The notes beneath the pieces were generated by a model that saw nothing but the letters and a program-made list of their open reading frames with translations, did not search any database and was not told the origin of the DNA. DNA of 21,619 bases, from positions 11,843 through 33,461 of the forward strand of contig MU070057.1 in assembly GCA_002284615.2 (NCBI GenBank), given 5' to 3'. The stretch's first letter is position 1, and each line of letters starts with the position of its first letter. Shown here piece by piece: positions 9,501 to 17,429 of this stretch. This stretch comes from Dunaliella salina. Taxonomy: Eukaryota > Chlorophyta > Chlorophyceae > Chlamydomonadales > Dunaliellaceae. The position numbers and the translations under genes are program-made.

Positions 9501-12038
9501 CAAAATATTTACGTGCTCTCACTGGGTTACAGGAAAGATATGGGTACCAGTCGGTGGTCATGGTTGGTGATGGTGCAACAGACTTGGAGGCGCGTCTTGA
9601 GGGAGTGGCATCCCTATTTGTGGGGTGAGTGTGATTCCCTGGCTCAGGCTGTTCTTTCCTTCTTGAGTTTACACTTTCACATTCCTGACACAAGTCATGT
9701 GAAACAACAATTCGGTTAAATCAGGTTCTTAGGCTATGTTTGCCATAAAGAAAGAACGCACCTGTGCAAATGCAGAACATCACAGGATTGCCTGAAGGGC
9801 ATTGCAAGCTAATTGCTGCATCTAAGTCCCGCAAAATGTAATAGAAAAAAAAAACAGGCATCTTGATGTCAAACACATGTCTACAAATGCTTTCCTTTGT
9901 GGTGTATGATGTGAATAATACCTAACAATCTAAAGCCACGGCTTATGGTGGTTTTTGATAATTAAATTATCATTTCGGGGAACAGAAGGGCTCTGAAATT
10001 GGGGTCAGAGAATGATCCCAGAATCCCTCCTATTCCCCATTTGATTGGACTCAAGGGTGCTGGCCCCATTCTACTCCTGTGTTCTGATGAGGGACTACGA
10101 GAGGAGGAGGTGGGCAGAAAGGGATGGGAGAGCAATGGTGAAAAGGGGAGAAAAGAGAAGGAGAGAAAAGAGCAATGGCTATAGAGGGAAGGGAAAACCA
10201 GCGATGCATACAAGGCAAACCGGCCTTACAGTTTCACCGGTTAGTTCCAGGCAGAATGGTGTGACCCATCTGGTTGTCTCTCCTTAAGTCGTGGCTGCAA
10301 GAGGGAGGTTGTGATGCTAACAATGTGGCACAGTGTAGCCTCTGCCCAACCATCTTTGAATGCAGAGCACAGAGTGTGAACGTGTATGAGAGAGGCAAGA
10401 AGCACAAGCAAATGGTTGCAGTATGGCAACAGCTCTTGTAGAAGGACTCTGAGAATGCCACATGGCAGCATGCTGGACTGGCAGCAGACCCAAAGCTTTG
10501 AGCTTTGTTTGCACGCACGAGTAAGCATTTGCTGGTGAAGTATGGCTGTTATGGACGAAAGTGAAAATGCTTTCTAAGGCAGAAGAAAGGTTGAAGTGTG
10601 CTTTTTATGGTCAGCATGAGAGCAGCTTTTTGTACAAACATTTTTAATTGAGTGGTCACTGGTTCTTTTAAGATGATTGTATCAAGAAGCTCAGTGCCAA
10701 GAGGCTGCAGAACTCCTAGCGGGCTGAGGGTGTGCAGGCATGGGTTTGTCAAGCTTTTGAGAAAGAGCTTATTTCATATTTTCCTGGCTTCCCATCAGAA
10801 TTTTGATTTTGTTATGATGCCCAAAGGGCGTGGAGCCAACCGGTCTCATGTACCAGGGTTGATCAGTACCAGAACTTAAAATTATTCACAAATTCAACTT
10901 GTTTCAATTGCTCGTAAACTTTGAATTGTCAGTTTTGTTTAACTTTGTGCCTCTGCGGGAAAGGACCCCTTGACACCTCCCAGACTACCCTGCCAATGCT
11001 CTCAAGTCCTTCCCCATCATCATTTGTAAACAAAAGTGGGAGGGGGCCCTAAGGAGAAGGGCAGGACAGGTGGTTAAGGTGCAATTGCTACCCATTCCCA
11101 ATCTTCTGCCTACAGGCAAATGATCGTTTGACCAGTCCGTTGAATCTCGAACTTTTTCAAACCATGCGCAAACTTCGTTTGCCAGACCCCCCACACTGAT
11201 CAATCCTGTCTTGTACCTTTGATGTACTGAGTGTGAATTACCTTGAGCACTGTTTTATTTTTTGGAATGATTGGATCCTACCAATTGGACGTAGCGACAG
11301 TCTCCAAGACATGCGTGAGACATGCCTTTCCACGTAGAACTTAAAATCAGCGGACGCTCTTGTAATCAGATAGAATGAACCCCTGACTACCATCCTAAGC
11401 GTATTCCGCTGAGTTGACACATAGAGGTTCTGACCTGTCCAAATTGGACAATTGGGCTTTCAGTTCAAAGGTGCAGAATTGCCTTGTGACTAATTCAATA
11501 CCTAGACTATGTAATCAGGACACAAAAACCCTCCTACCCTCCTAATTGGACCATCTGGTCTCAGAATTTGGGGCGCGAAATTGCTTTGTGAATGCTTCAA
11601 TCACAAGATCATAACATGCATGGTTGTTGGACCATGGTTGTTGCAGGTTGTAGGAACCTGCCAAGCCGGTTTGGGGTTCAGGGTTTAGCGTTATTACTGT
11701 ATGAACTAGTTCAATTCTTTTCAATACGTTCCTACCACCTATCTGACTGATGGTTCCCGGCAGCAGCGCGAGCTCGTTTTTTCATTTACAAAATGTTACC
11801 TAAATCATGTGCTGCACACCTTCTGCAGCTCAAAGGGGAGTCTTCAGGAGTCTCCTAAAATTATGTACACTTTGTTTAACATCGATTTTATAGAATACAA
11901 GCTTAGATTGCTTAATGATGCACTTTCATGGCATTTGCCTGCAGATATGGAGGTGTTGTAGCGCGCCCAAACATAGCAGCTAAAGCAGACTGGTATATCA
12001 TGGATATCCAGCAGTTAATTGATGCTTTCAAGGCATGA
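3509..12038 (+). CDS. PSP: Phosphoserine phosphatase, plastid-type, 9 exons, 274 aa
   Basis: It hydrolyses O-phosphoserine to serine (EC 3.1.3.3), the last step of the phosphorylated serine pathway, in plastids of plants. Exons: 3509-3638, 3757-3812, 3900-3928, 4034-4108, 6066-6184, 6754-6899, 7714-7797, 9533-9624, 11945-12038 (825 nt; all GT-AG, all phases agree). Residues 1-43 have no acidic residue and many S/R/K, like a transit peptide. HAD motif I is F-D67-V-D69-S-T in exon 3. Conserved E/D-rich C-E-D-E-S-I-D-E-L follows in exon 4, then R-A-M-G-G and L-R-L in exon 5. Motif II S156-G-G-F-R is in exon 6, motif III R-S-G-G-K205 in exon 7, G225-D-G-A-T-D230 in exon 8. The last exon ends A-K-A-D-W-Y-I...A-F-K-A-stop. 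The length fits plant homologues once the shorter transit peptide is allowed for. No catalytic residue is missing. Met36 (3614) could give a shorter form. Confidence 0.93.
4561..4684 (+). repeat. Two-copy tandem duplication, 74-bp period, in intron 4
   Basis: Positions 4561-4610 and 4635-4684 match closely: caggaa(t/c)gcttgt, catcag(c/g)cttgaattcc and tttgctggcagaaa are shared. It is not related to any exon of the gene. Confidence 0.75.
5068..5200 (+). repeat. Three-copy degenerate tandem repeat in intron 4
   Basis: Units start at 5068, 5108 and 5157 with gcatgactt(t/c) and continue as gagctctttgct, an A-rich run and (g/a)aaagcct. Unit spacing is 40 and 49 bp, the difference lying in the A run. 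It sits just before the exon-derived array. Confidence 0.7.
5298..6065 (+). repeat. Tandem array of decoy exon-5 acceptors (about 10 copies)
   Basis: The true exon 5 begins at 6066 after gcgcag and reads GGCAATGGGGGGCACCATGG, then ACTTCAAGTC. Near copies follow cag-type ends at about 5407, 5520, 5596, 5664, 5740, 5800, 5867, 5930 and 6006, plus an older one at about 5300. Spacings are roughly 107, 113, 76, 68, 76, 60, 67, 63, 76 and 60 bp. The alternation of 76- and 60-bp units points to higher-order duplication. Each younger unit also repeats the intron end (cagcctg..., tgtgctgtgcgcag). Units 1 and 2 extend further into the exon (cactcagcttgcgc-like). Most units thus keep a potential 3' splice site with the first coding bases of exon 5. 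Confidence 0.9.
6185..6753 (+). other. Intron 5: no gene seen
   Basis: The donor is gtaaga and the acceptor ctgcag. It holds a small duplication (tgttgtaaa twice near 6282-6297) and a purine-rich stretch with several aaagagg words (6300-6370). A small hairpin is possible at 6254-6270 (TGGGGGC/GCCCCA). Nothing else is recognised. Confidence 0.6.
6900..7713 (+). other. Intron 6: no gene seen
   Basis: The donor is gtgagt and the acceptor tcacag. Open frames here on either strand have no recognisable motif. I see no clear repeat in this intron, unlike introns 4 and 7. Confidence 0.6.
7762..7981 (+). repeat. Tandem repeat of the exon 7 3' edge and its splice donor (3 units)
   Basis: The first unit is real: the end of exon 7 (S-G-G-K-P-A-A-L-K-H-I-K) followed by donor gtgagt at 7798. 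Unit 2 starts at 7841 and would still read R-S-G-G-K-P-A-A-L-K-R-F-K before gtgtgt. Unit 3 starts at about 7915 and reads G-S-G-G-K-P-A-A-P-K-P-I-I before gtgagt. Downstream intron sequence (tgcttgcat, gtggttgcaaat) is included in the unit. Period is about 74-80 bp. The copies mimic exon ends and carry donors, but no acceptor is evident directly before them. Confidence 0.85.
8101..8340 (+). repeat. Minisatellite, five units of 48-49 bp, in intron 7
   Basis: Units begin with catgcatgg at 8101, 8149, 8198, 8247 and 8296. They continue as agaacttcagcgtgtctttatgccttggtggtgtgga with few changes. All three frames stay open across several units, which explains the long ORFs here; that follows from the repeat and is not evidence of coding. 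No match to an exon of the host gene is visible. Confidence 0.9.
8368..8583. mobile_element. hAT-like MITE, 200 bp, with 8-bp target-site duplication
   Basis: The element (8376-8575) starts TAGTATCGGCAT and ends ATGCCGATCCCTA, which reads TAGGGATCGGCAT on the other strand. These are imperfect terminal inverted repeats of about 13 bp. It is flanked by ATCATATG (8368-8375) and ACCATATG (8576-8583), an 8-bp duplication with one mismatch. TAGGG-like ends with 8-bp duplications are typical of hAT transposons. The interior is packed with the palindrome (TA)TAGCGCTA(TA), at least six times, so the strand can fold extensively. No transposase is encoded. Confidence 0.72.
8735..8960 (+). repeat. Degenerate tandem repeat in intron 7
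   Basis: Units resembling (c/t)acctgttgcctgcaccatgttggaaatc recur near 8740, 8796 and 8846. A related unit, aatctggtgtc(g/a)cacatg...gccact.tct.tgctcatagcc, recurs at about 8872 and 8920. The array is older and more diverged than the others. Confidence 0.6.
9050..9460 (+). repeat. Composite repeat block before exon 8
   Basis: A unit with ggcaggactcctca.tccagcctgg, then ccctcactgggatccaatgc, occurs at about 9054 and again at about 9170. A unit with ttgcccaagcaa.gtggcaag and tagcaaggca occurs at about 9140 and again at about 9425. Between them (9215-9420) lies a short-period array built on tttgcttacatctgtgctac plus gtgctat. The block ends some 70 bp before the exon 8 acceptor. Confidence 0.7.
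9625..11282 (+). other. Intron 8, first part: no gene, one purine-rich tract
   Basis: No exon or mobile element is recognised. Positions about 10083-10198 are strongly purine-biased on the plus strand (gaggagg, aaaaggggagaaaagagaag and similar), so they could form non-B DNA or act on splicing; this is speculation. A tract of A residues lies at about 9845-9855. Confidence 0.55.
11283..11780 (+). repeat. Dispersed repeat, copy 1 (copy 2 at 16288-16780)
   Basis: Shared landmarks, in order: gacatgc(g/a)tga, agaactta(a/g)aa(t/c)cag, cggacgctcttg / cagacgctcttg, gcg.a.tccg(c/t)tgag, a 'caaattggac' / 'cagattggacc' block, a second 'taattggaccatct' / 'aaattggacta' block, and ggttcccggcagcagcgcgagct / gttcccctcagcagcacgaact. 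Each copy holds two internal units of about 100-115 bp built on (a)attggac...ggatttgggg. It has no coding motif. It lies within intron 8 of the phosphatase gene. Confidence 0.7.
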
Positions 12039-12790
12039 GCTTGCGTGCTTGGTGGTCCGCTCTCCCCACAACAGCTTAGAATCAGCACTCCAGGCCTGTC
12101 AAAATATCTTGGTGCCCTTTGAATGTTAGAATGTTGGCAGCTTTTTCTCAATTGGGGCAAACTGTATTTCGAAGCAATGGCTTGTTCTTTTATGTCGCGA
12201 TCTTTGCCTGATTTGATGCAATACCCTTGGAGGAAAGGTACTTGCCATACATCCCGCCATTATAACTATGAAGAGAGGGTTTGCGTCTTATCCCATAAAC
12301 CATGATTTTGTGTGCTCGCCTCTCTGATCCAACTCTACAGAAGCAATTGACTGCTAGATACCATAATGGCTCATCACAGCCTTCTCTTTACTTTCTTCTG
12401 TACCAACCTTTTGTTTTACGCTTGAGGTGAGAATGCGATGTACCACAGTGCGTCATTGTTGTAGAAAGAAAGAAAGGAAGGAAAAGTGAAGGCAGCAGGT
12501 CTTGATCCGGGGAGTGGCGCCCCCTGTCCATGCTAGCCACCAGGAGAAAAGCTGGCACAGAATTGGTCCTAGAAGTTGGCGCGCTGGAGAGGGTGCTCTG
12601 AAGTAGAGTGATCTCAGCTTGGGTCTGCAGGCTTGCGTGCTCACCCTATGGCTACGGCTGGCCCTTGTGCAAGAGAGAGGGGCCCGTGCTGAGATGTTAG
12701 ATCACTTTCTCTGAGGCTAAGGGGTCGTCTAGAGTTTGCTGGACAGGGCCTCTTGACAGCAATGTCATGGTTGTCCTAGGTGGAGGCCAA
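12039..12790 (+). other. 3' flank of the phosphatase gene; no gene seen
   Basis: It probably includes the 3' UTR. I found no TGTAA signal within about 750 nt, so the mRNA end cannot be placed. The (ga)n-like stretch near 12460-12490 and the short ORFs show no recognisable family. Confidence 0.5.
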
Positions 12791-12791
12791 C

Positions 12792-12856
12792 TTGCTGAAG
12801 TAGAAAGAACAGAAAGAAAAACTATGTAGGCAGAGAAAGTCTTCCTACATCAATCG
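12792..12856 (+). mobile_element. LINE-A 3' terminal fragment
   Basis: It reads cttgctgaag, an A/G-rich run, then aaaaactatgtaggcagag and cctacatcaatcgagg. The 18180-18660 LINE-A copy has the same order (ctggctgaa, A-rich run, ctatgtaggc) in its own orientation. The same module occurs inverted at about 14165-14240 and 16165-16235. It abuts the tail of the LINE-C copy on the other strand. Confidence 0.5.
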
Positions 12857-13595
12857 AGGTAAGGTTACATTGCTCTATCCGCCAACAAGGGCAGCTGGAC
12901 AGAGACACAGAGGCCTGTAACCAGACCAGTTTAAGGTAAGGTTACACACTATATCCGCCTTCAAGGGCAGCTGAGCGGAAACACAGAGGTCTGTAGCCAG
13001 ACCAGACTAGGAACTTGAATGCATTGCTCAAAACTTAGGCACAGCATTTCAAGCAAGCAGACACAAACTTGGCTAATTCTAAGACATCAGTCTGGTTCAT
13101 GAAGTCTCGAAGCCGCTTTGCACCATTTTCAGGCAATGAAGAAAACAGATGCTGGAACTGAGTGCGCAAGCCTGCCAGGACCTCAGAAGGGCAGTCCAAA
13201 ATTATGTGCTCTTCATCTTGCACAGTGTGCCAATCACATTTATTGCGAAGACCAGTTCAAGCAAAAATTGAAAGCAGTGCTCAGAAGTCAGGTACAGCAT
13301 TTCCAGCAAGCAGACACAAATTTGGCCAAGACATTAGCTTGGTTCATGAAGCCTCTGAGACATATTGGACTACCGGGAGGTGCACAGCTGGACAAATGAT
13401 GGAACTGATTGCGCAAATCCGTCAGATTCTGGGAAAAGCACTCTGTGCTCTTCACTGATGGCATCTTGCACAGTGTGCCATGCGCATTTGTTGCAAATCC
13501 TGAATTCCTAAGGGCACCTATTCCCATGATATTGTTGGGTTTCCATCCGAAGATTATGAATGGATAGTTGTCGGCACAAAATGCTGTGCAATATT
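12857..13595 (-). pseudogene. LINE-C: RT C-terminus, 3' UTR and (CTTAC)n tail, internally duplicated
   Basis: On the minus strand a frame at 13223-13035 reads Q-D-E-E-H-I-I-L-D-C...L-R-T-Q-F-Q-H-L-F, ending C-L-K-C-C-A-stop. It is preceded in another frame by R-N-K-C-D-W-H-T-V, giving the CxxC...H...C knuckle. A second, more broken copy at 13527-13283 has C-N-K-C-A-W-H-T-V-Q-D and the same ending, about 247 bp away. The block L-S-I-H-N-L-R-M-E-T precedes it near 13590-13560 and aligns with LINE-A's L-H-A-H-T-L-R-V-E-T. Downstream, a segment with tctgtgtttccgctcagctg and ggcggatatagtgtgtaacc, then ttacctta, is also duplicated (12933 and about 12857). Frameshifts and duplications show it is dead. 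Confidence 0.65.
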
Positions 13596-13599
13596 TTAA

Positions 13600-14160
13600 G
13601 AGAGATGTTTTGTCACAAGTAGAGTGGTAATGGAGGCTTTTTGTTCCCCTTCTGCAAACCCAGGAAATCTCAGTTTGGGCGGTCCGGAACAGAGTAACTT
13701 ATAGGTCACACGCACGGTCAGCATGTTTATATCGTTTCTCAGCACTAAACAACCATTTAAATTATAAGCAAAGTATTTGAGTATCGTTTGTTCATCAAAT
13801 AGCAAGCATGTCTCATCAATCTCCAAGCAAAGGTAATTCCTCAACTGCATGCAGTGCATGTTGGCACTACGGAGGGTTCTGAGGGCTGATCCACAGGCTT
13901 CTGTTTGTGGTCAGCAGCTGCATGAAATGTGCGGGCTTAAGTTCAGCCCAGCAGCCAGAAGTTGCCATGCGCAACTGTTGGGCATGGCTTTCCTTGGTTG
14001 GAAGGCTCATTTGGACAGTGTGGACTCTGCTTGCTGTTGATGGTCTGGAACACCAGTCTTTCAGGTACCAACTTGCTCTCTGTTGCTGAACCTGTCCTCT
14101 TTCTCTGCCTGTCGTGCTTCTCTCAGTCTGAACTTTGTGGTGGGGGGGTCATACGGTCTG
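13600..14160. other. Unassigned stretch
   Basis: ORFs on both strands (for example minus 13859-13596 and plus 13962-14393) have no recognised motif. The plus frame enters low-complexity pyrimidine-rich DNA. I see nothing supportable as a gene. Confidence 0.5.
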
Positions 14161-14164
14161 CGCA

Positions 14165-14250
14165 TCTATGTGGCCCCTTTTCCTTAATTGATGTAGGGAG
14201 GGTTTCTGCCTACGTAGCTTTTCTTTTCTTTTTCTTTCTCTTTTCTTTTG
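14165..14250 (-). mobile_element. LINE-A 3' terminal fragment, inverted
   Basis: The plus strand reads taattgatgtagggagggtt, tctgcctacgtag, then a long C/T run. In reverse this is the purine run, ctacgtaggcaga and cctccctacatcaatta module found at 12815-12855. No RT coding sequence is attached. Confidence 0.5.
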
Positions 14251-14456
14251 CATGCAGCTGCATAAGGACCCGCTGCAAACAAAGGCTTAGTTGGTCGTAC
14301 TTTCCCCAACAATATAAGGTGCAACAACGTTCAAAATCTCTAACAACTCAAATGCAAACAACTCTAATGCAAACAAGGCATGCTCATCAGTAGTCAAGTT
14401 TGTGTGTGTGCAGGATCTTGATCATCTCTCTGCTCAATCAATCCTTCAACTTGTCT

Positions 14457-14457
<1 letters not shown>

Positions 14458-14542
<85 letters not shown>

Positions 14543-14554
14543 TGCGTGCGTGTG

Positions 14555-14602
<48 letters not shown>

Positions 14603-14616
14603 TGTGTGTGTGTGTG
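14458..14616 (+). repeat. (GT)n / (GCGT)n microsatellite, about 159 bp
   Basis: About 80 bp of pure GT is followed by GCGTGCGT-type repeats and a short GT stretch. Purines and pyrimidines alternate without a break, a sequence class prone to Z-DNA. All ORFs here (Cys-Val, Thr-His or Ala-Cys runs) are produced by the repeat. Confidence 0.97.
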
Positions 14617-15719
14617 CAACCTTCTCAACGCACAACGTGTCTTGGCATGAATTAGGCTTCATCAACATGCAAGGGCTGAACTTAGGCTTCCTTGGAGGGC
14701 ATGCATGCATATTTGCCCAAGCAAGTCCTCTACACACAGCGCTTGCGTTACAATTATTGTATCTCAATTATGGTCGATGTAGTGGAAACTAGTTTGTGGG
14801 CGTATTGGACAGAATGGGCATGAACTTCAACTTGAAGTTGTTGAGCAAGCCAGTGGTTAGCAGGGACCTGCTTAAACCATCCCAGGTCCATGGTCCCCTG
14901 GTTTCTGGTATTGCTACTAGATTACTTTAAAGGTAGGCACCCCTGGGTCATCATGAGGGTCATCATGATGCCCCCCTTTTCTGAAAATGGAGTTTCCAAT
15001 TGCTGGAAATGAAAAGCGAGATCTAGGCTCACTCAATAAGCCGCAAATTTGTAATCAGGGTTTGAGGGTTTGTAAGATTTTATAGCTTGCCAAGGGGAGC
15101 AGCCCCCCTTGGCCAACGCTCTCTGCCAGCACCATCCTTTCATTGCTTCTGACCAGAACTCGAACTTGGTTTTGAGTCTTGCGTCCTAGGGCAGTGGTCT
15201 GTGTCTCTGTTTTTTCCTGCCTTGGTGTGTAGGTGCGTGCGTGTCTAGTGCGCGCCCCTCCTTCTCTACCTCCCTTTGGACTTGCGCCTGCCGCTCTTTC
15301 TCTTTGTTTAGGAGCTTTCTCTTCCTCTACCAGAGGCCCTCTCGGGACATCGCCATGTCCTTGGGCACATAACAACATATAACAAAAAAAATCAGGGAGT
15401 GTGCATTGCCTCGTTACCACCAACTACTAATGCCTTTTGTGCAAGAAATCGCTATTGGGGTTTCCAGCCCATTACCCAGTAATCGGCAGTTGCAGCATCT
15501 CAAAAGAACATTTCTGTACCTTACTTATCACGCGGATGTCTACTCTTTCCTTGAACTTTGTAGAAGGCAGCCGTTTTGACTGGAGTAAGACGAAAAGCCC
15601 CTCATCTAAAACAAAGGATTTGAACCACAGATCTCCTCTCTGTCCCCTGAGGGGAAAGCACTGCTCCCCTGGCAGGGAGCACTCAGCGAGCCAGATCCAC
15701 CTCTCCTACTTCCAAGGTC
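14617..15719. other. Unassigned stretch with one unrecognised minus-strand ORF
   Basis: An open minus frame at 15423-15055 (122 codons) is Arg/Glu/Lys rich with A-S-P-K-G-G-R-E-G-G-A-R-T-R and ends L-A-S-Y-K-I-L-Q-T-L-K-P. It could be a piece of a retroelement ORF or chance. No motif settles it. The plus strand shows a short direct repeat, ggtcatcatga, at 14956-14977. Confidence 0.35.
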
Positions 15720-16102
15720 GGTCACCCTCGTCAGCTCCTCCCAGGACAGAGGCACGCCCATCTTGTAGAAGTCAAGTACTGAAGAGACCCGGCCCAAGAA
15801 TCAGCTTGAGCCCTCCAAGCAGCAGCACCGCAGTTTGTGTCACCATCCTTCAAGGGCCTCCGCTCAAGTCGCCCTCCATACAAGTCTGTTCAGTGAAAGC
15901 GGGGTTATTTATACCCCTCACAATGGAGCTTCTTAAAGAACTTGGTCTTGACACTCACAAGGCCACCAAGCTTGCTCTGAAGTTTCATATTCATTCTGTC
16001 CAGAATGCTTACAAACTTGCCAGCACACAAGACGGGCCATCAAGAAGGCTTCTCTTAATTCTCATCAGCAATTTCAAAAAAAGGAATAAAGAAAGGAATT
16101 GA
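15720..16102 (+). pseudogene. REL-type LINE, C-terminal nuclease-domain fragment
   Basis: The frame at 15753-15779 reads H-A-H-L-V-E-V-K-Y, then stops (TGA). After a shift it reads E-T-R-P-K-N-Q-L-E, Q-Q-H-R-S-L-C-H-H and V-A-L-H-T...G-V-I-Y-T-P-H. After another shift it reads T-M-E-L-L-K-E-L-G-L-D, H-K-A-T-K-L-A-L-K and H-I-H-S-V-Q-N-A-Y-K-L-A. The same blocks appear in the copy at 18895-19170 (I-E-L-K-F-C-S-D-T, Q-N-Q-N-K-N and G-V-A-G-T-V-Y-N). ExK next to an upstream PD fits a PD-(D/E)XK nuclease. The 221-codon ORF covering this region crosses at least two frames of the ancestral protein, so it is not itself a gene. Confidence 0.6.
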
Positions 16103-16164
16103 AAAAATACTTTTTCTTTTCCATCTTTTGCTAGAGGGGACACGTGGTGCCTCGGCCCGAGGTG

Positions 16165-16240
16165 TCCTCTTTCTTAATTGATGTGGGGAGTGTTTTCACG
16201 GCTGCGTAGAAAATTCTTCTCTTCTTTTTCTTATGCCCCA
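16165..16240 (-). mobile_element. LINE-A 3' terminal fragment, inverted and diverged
   Basis: The plus strand reads cttaattgatgtggggag, ttttcacggctgcgtagaaa and a C/T run, the diverged counterpart of 14165-14250. Just before it (16134-16168) is a hairpin-forming stretch, with CCTCGG pairing with CCGAGG. Confidence 0.4.
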
Positions 16241-16287
16241 TACAATGGCAGTTGGGGATGGCTGAAACAAAACAGCCTCATTGGAAC

Positions 16288-16780
16288 GATCGGACATAGC
16301 AAACGTAACTTGACATGCATGACATTCGGGCACAGAACTTAGAACCAGCAGACGCTCTTGCAAGAAGATAAAACAATTCCTGATTCCCGTTTTAGGCGCA
16401 CTCCGTTGAGATGATACAATTGTATGCACCCCTTCCAGATTGGACCATCTTGCATGAAGGATTTGGGACGCGGAATCGCTCTACGGCTAATCCAATAGCA
16501 ATGTTATGTCATCAGACCTCAAGTGTTCCCCCACCCCTCCAAATTGGACTATGCGGTATCCAGGATTTGAGGCGGATAACCACTCGGAGACTTGTTTAGT
16601 ATTTAAGTTACGGAGTCAGGAAGGCCATGTGTACTACCATGGTTAAAACAGACCATCATCAGGATTTGGAAGACACAGAAACGTTGAGTTAAGAAATTAA
16701 TCAATGTGTGAATCGTATCATCCTATTGCATTTCTACCATGTAAGCGACCGGTTGTTCCCCTCAGCAGCACGAACTAGTT
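16288..16780 (+). repeat. Dispersed repeat, copy 2 (copy 1 at 11283-11780)
   Basis: It aligns end to end with copy 1 in the same orientation and has nearly the same length (about 493 against 498 bp). It includes the same two internal units with attggac and ggatttg(a/g)gg. The many mismatches indicate an old family. I cannot assign it to a class; no terminal inverted repeat or target duplication stands out. Confidence 0.7.
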
Positions 16781-17429
16781 CAGGTTACCAGAGGTGGGTG
16801 ACGGGCCCAAATTCCTGAAAATGTTCTTTCCCGCCAACATTTCCAAATCTGACCAGGCCAAGCAAATCAAAAACAATTCCGCCAAAAAAAAATGACCAAA
16901 ATCGGTTGACCCCAGATCACTCTCCTGGCCTCAGATCACCCTAAAATGGCTCACAACTCCACCCTGGGACCATTTTTCACCCCCACAACGTTTTCTTAAT
17001 AACCCTTATATGATATGCTGCAACATTCTGCATGTTCCAAAGTGGGAACGAAGAAGGTCAAAAATTGGCCTTCTTGGCACCCCTAGTGCTGGATTTTCTC
17101 CGACGGAAATGGCTGAAATTCAGAATCTGACCAACCACTGGGCCTTTTCGCTTCATTTTTTTGCAATGATATTTTTCTGGTACAAGGTCACCAAATCACT
17201 TAAAAATCTTCCAATTTGGTACAGTGGCCGGTCAGATATGGTGGGTGCTTATTCAAAAAGAAGGGTTCACGTTTGGGCAAAAAACAGAAGTGCCCCCGGG
17301 TAGCACCCTTCAAATTTAGGAGCCATGGGTAGCTACCAGTTGATGCTAAGCACAAAAAGTGCCAAGTGGGGCCACCTTGCAAAGGGAACATTCCAAAGGG
17401 ACCCATGTTTGGGGCCTTCGTCACCCACC
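16781..17429. other. Unassigned stretch
   Basis: The sequence is unlike the neighbouring retroelements. It is A/C-rich with runs such as ccgccaaaaaaaaatgacc. ORFs at 17010-17303 and 17325-17594 show no family motif in this part. It may be 5' sequence of the REL-type LINE that follows, but I cannot show this. Confidence 0.4.

Noticed and set aside
8830..9570. A 246-codon plus-strand ORF overlapping exon 8
   Set aside because: It is in a different frame from exon 8 and is built from short-period repeats (Cys/Tyr/Leu rich). The exon 8 frame with G-D-G-A-T-D is the supported one.
13596..13859. 87-codon minus-strand ORF just upstream of the LINE-C fragment
   Set aside because: It does not continue the LINE-C frame in a recognisable way and has no other family signal.
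14400..14792. ORFs of Cys-Val, Thr-His and Ala-Cys repeats on both strands
   Set aside because: Translation of a GT/GCGT microsatellite.
15055..15423. A 122-codon minus-strand ORF rich in Arg, Lys and Glu
   Set aside because: Could be a retroelement ORF piece, but I could not match any block to the other copies in the window, so no function is assigned.
15610..15645. Box-B-like sequence (GGTTCAAATCC on the minus strand) suggesting a tRNA or SINE
   Set aside because: The flanking bases do not form a T-arm stem, and no acceptor, D-arm or A box was found at the right distance.
15437..16102. A 221-codon plus-strand ORF, among the longest in the window
   Set aside because: Its parts match different frames of the REL-type LINE C-terminus; the first half has no coherent family signal. 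It is a decayed retroelement, not a gene.
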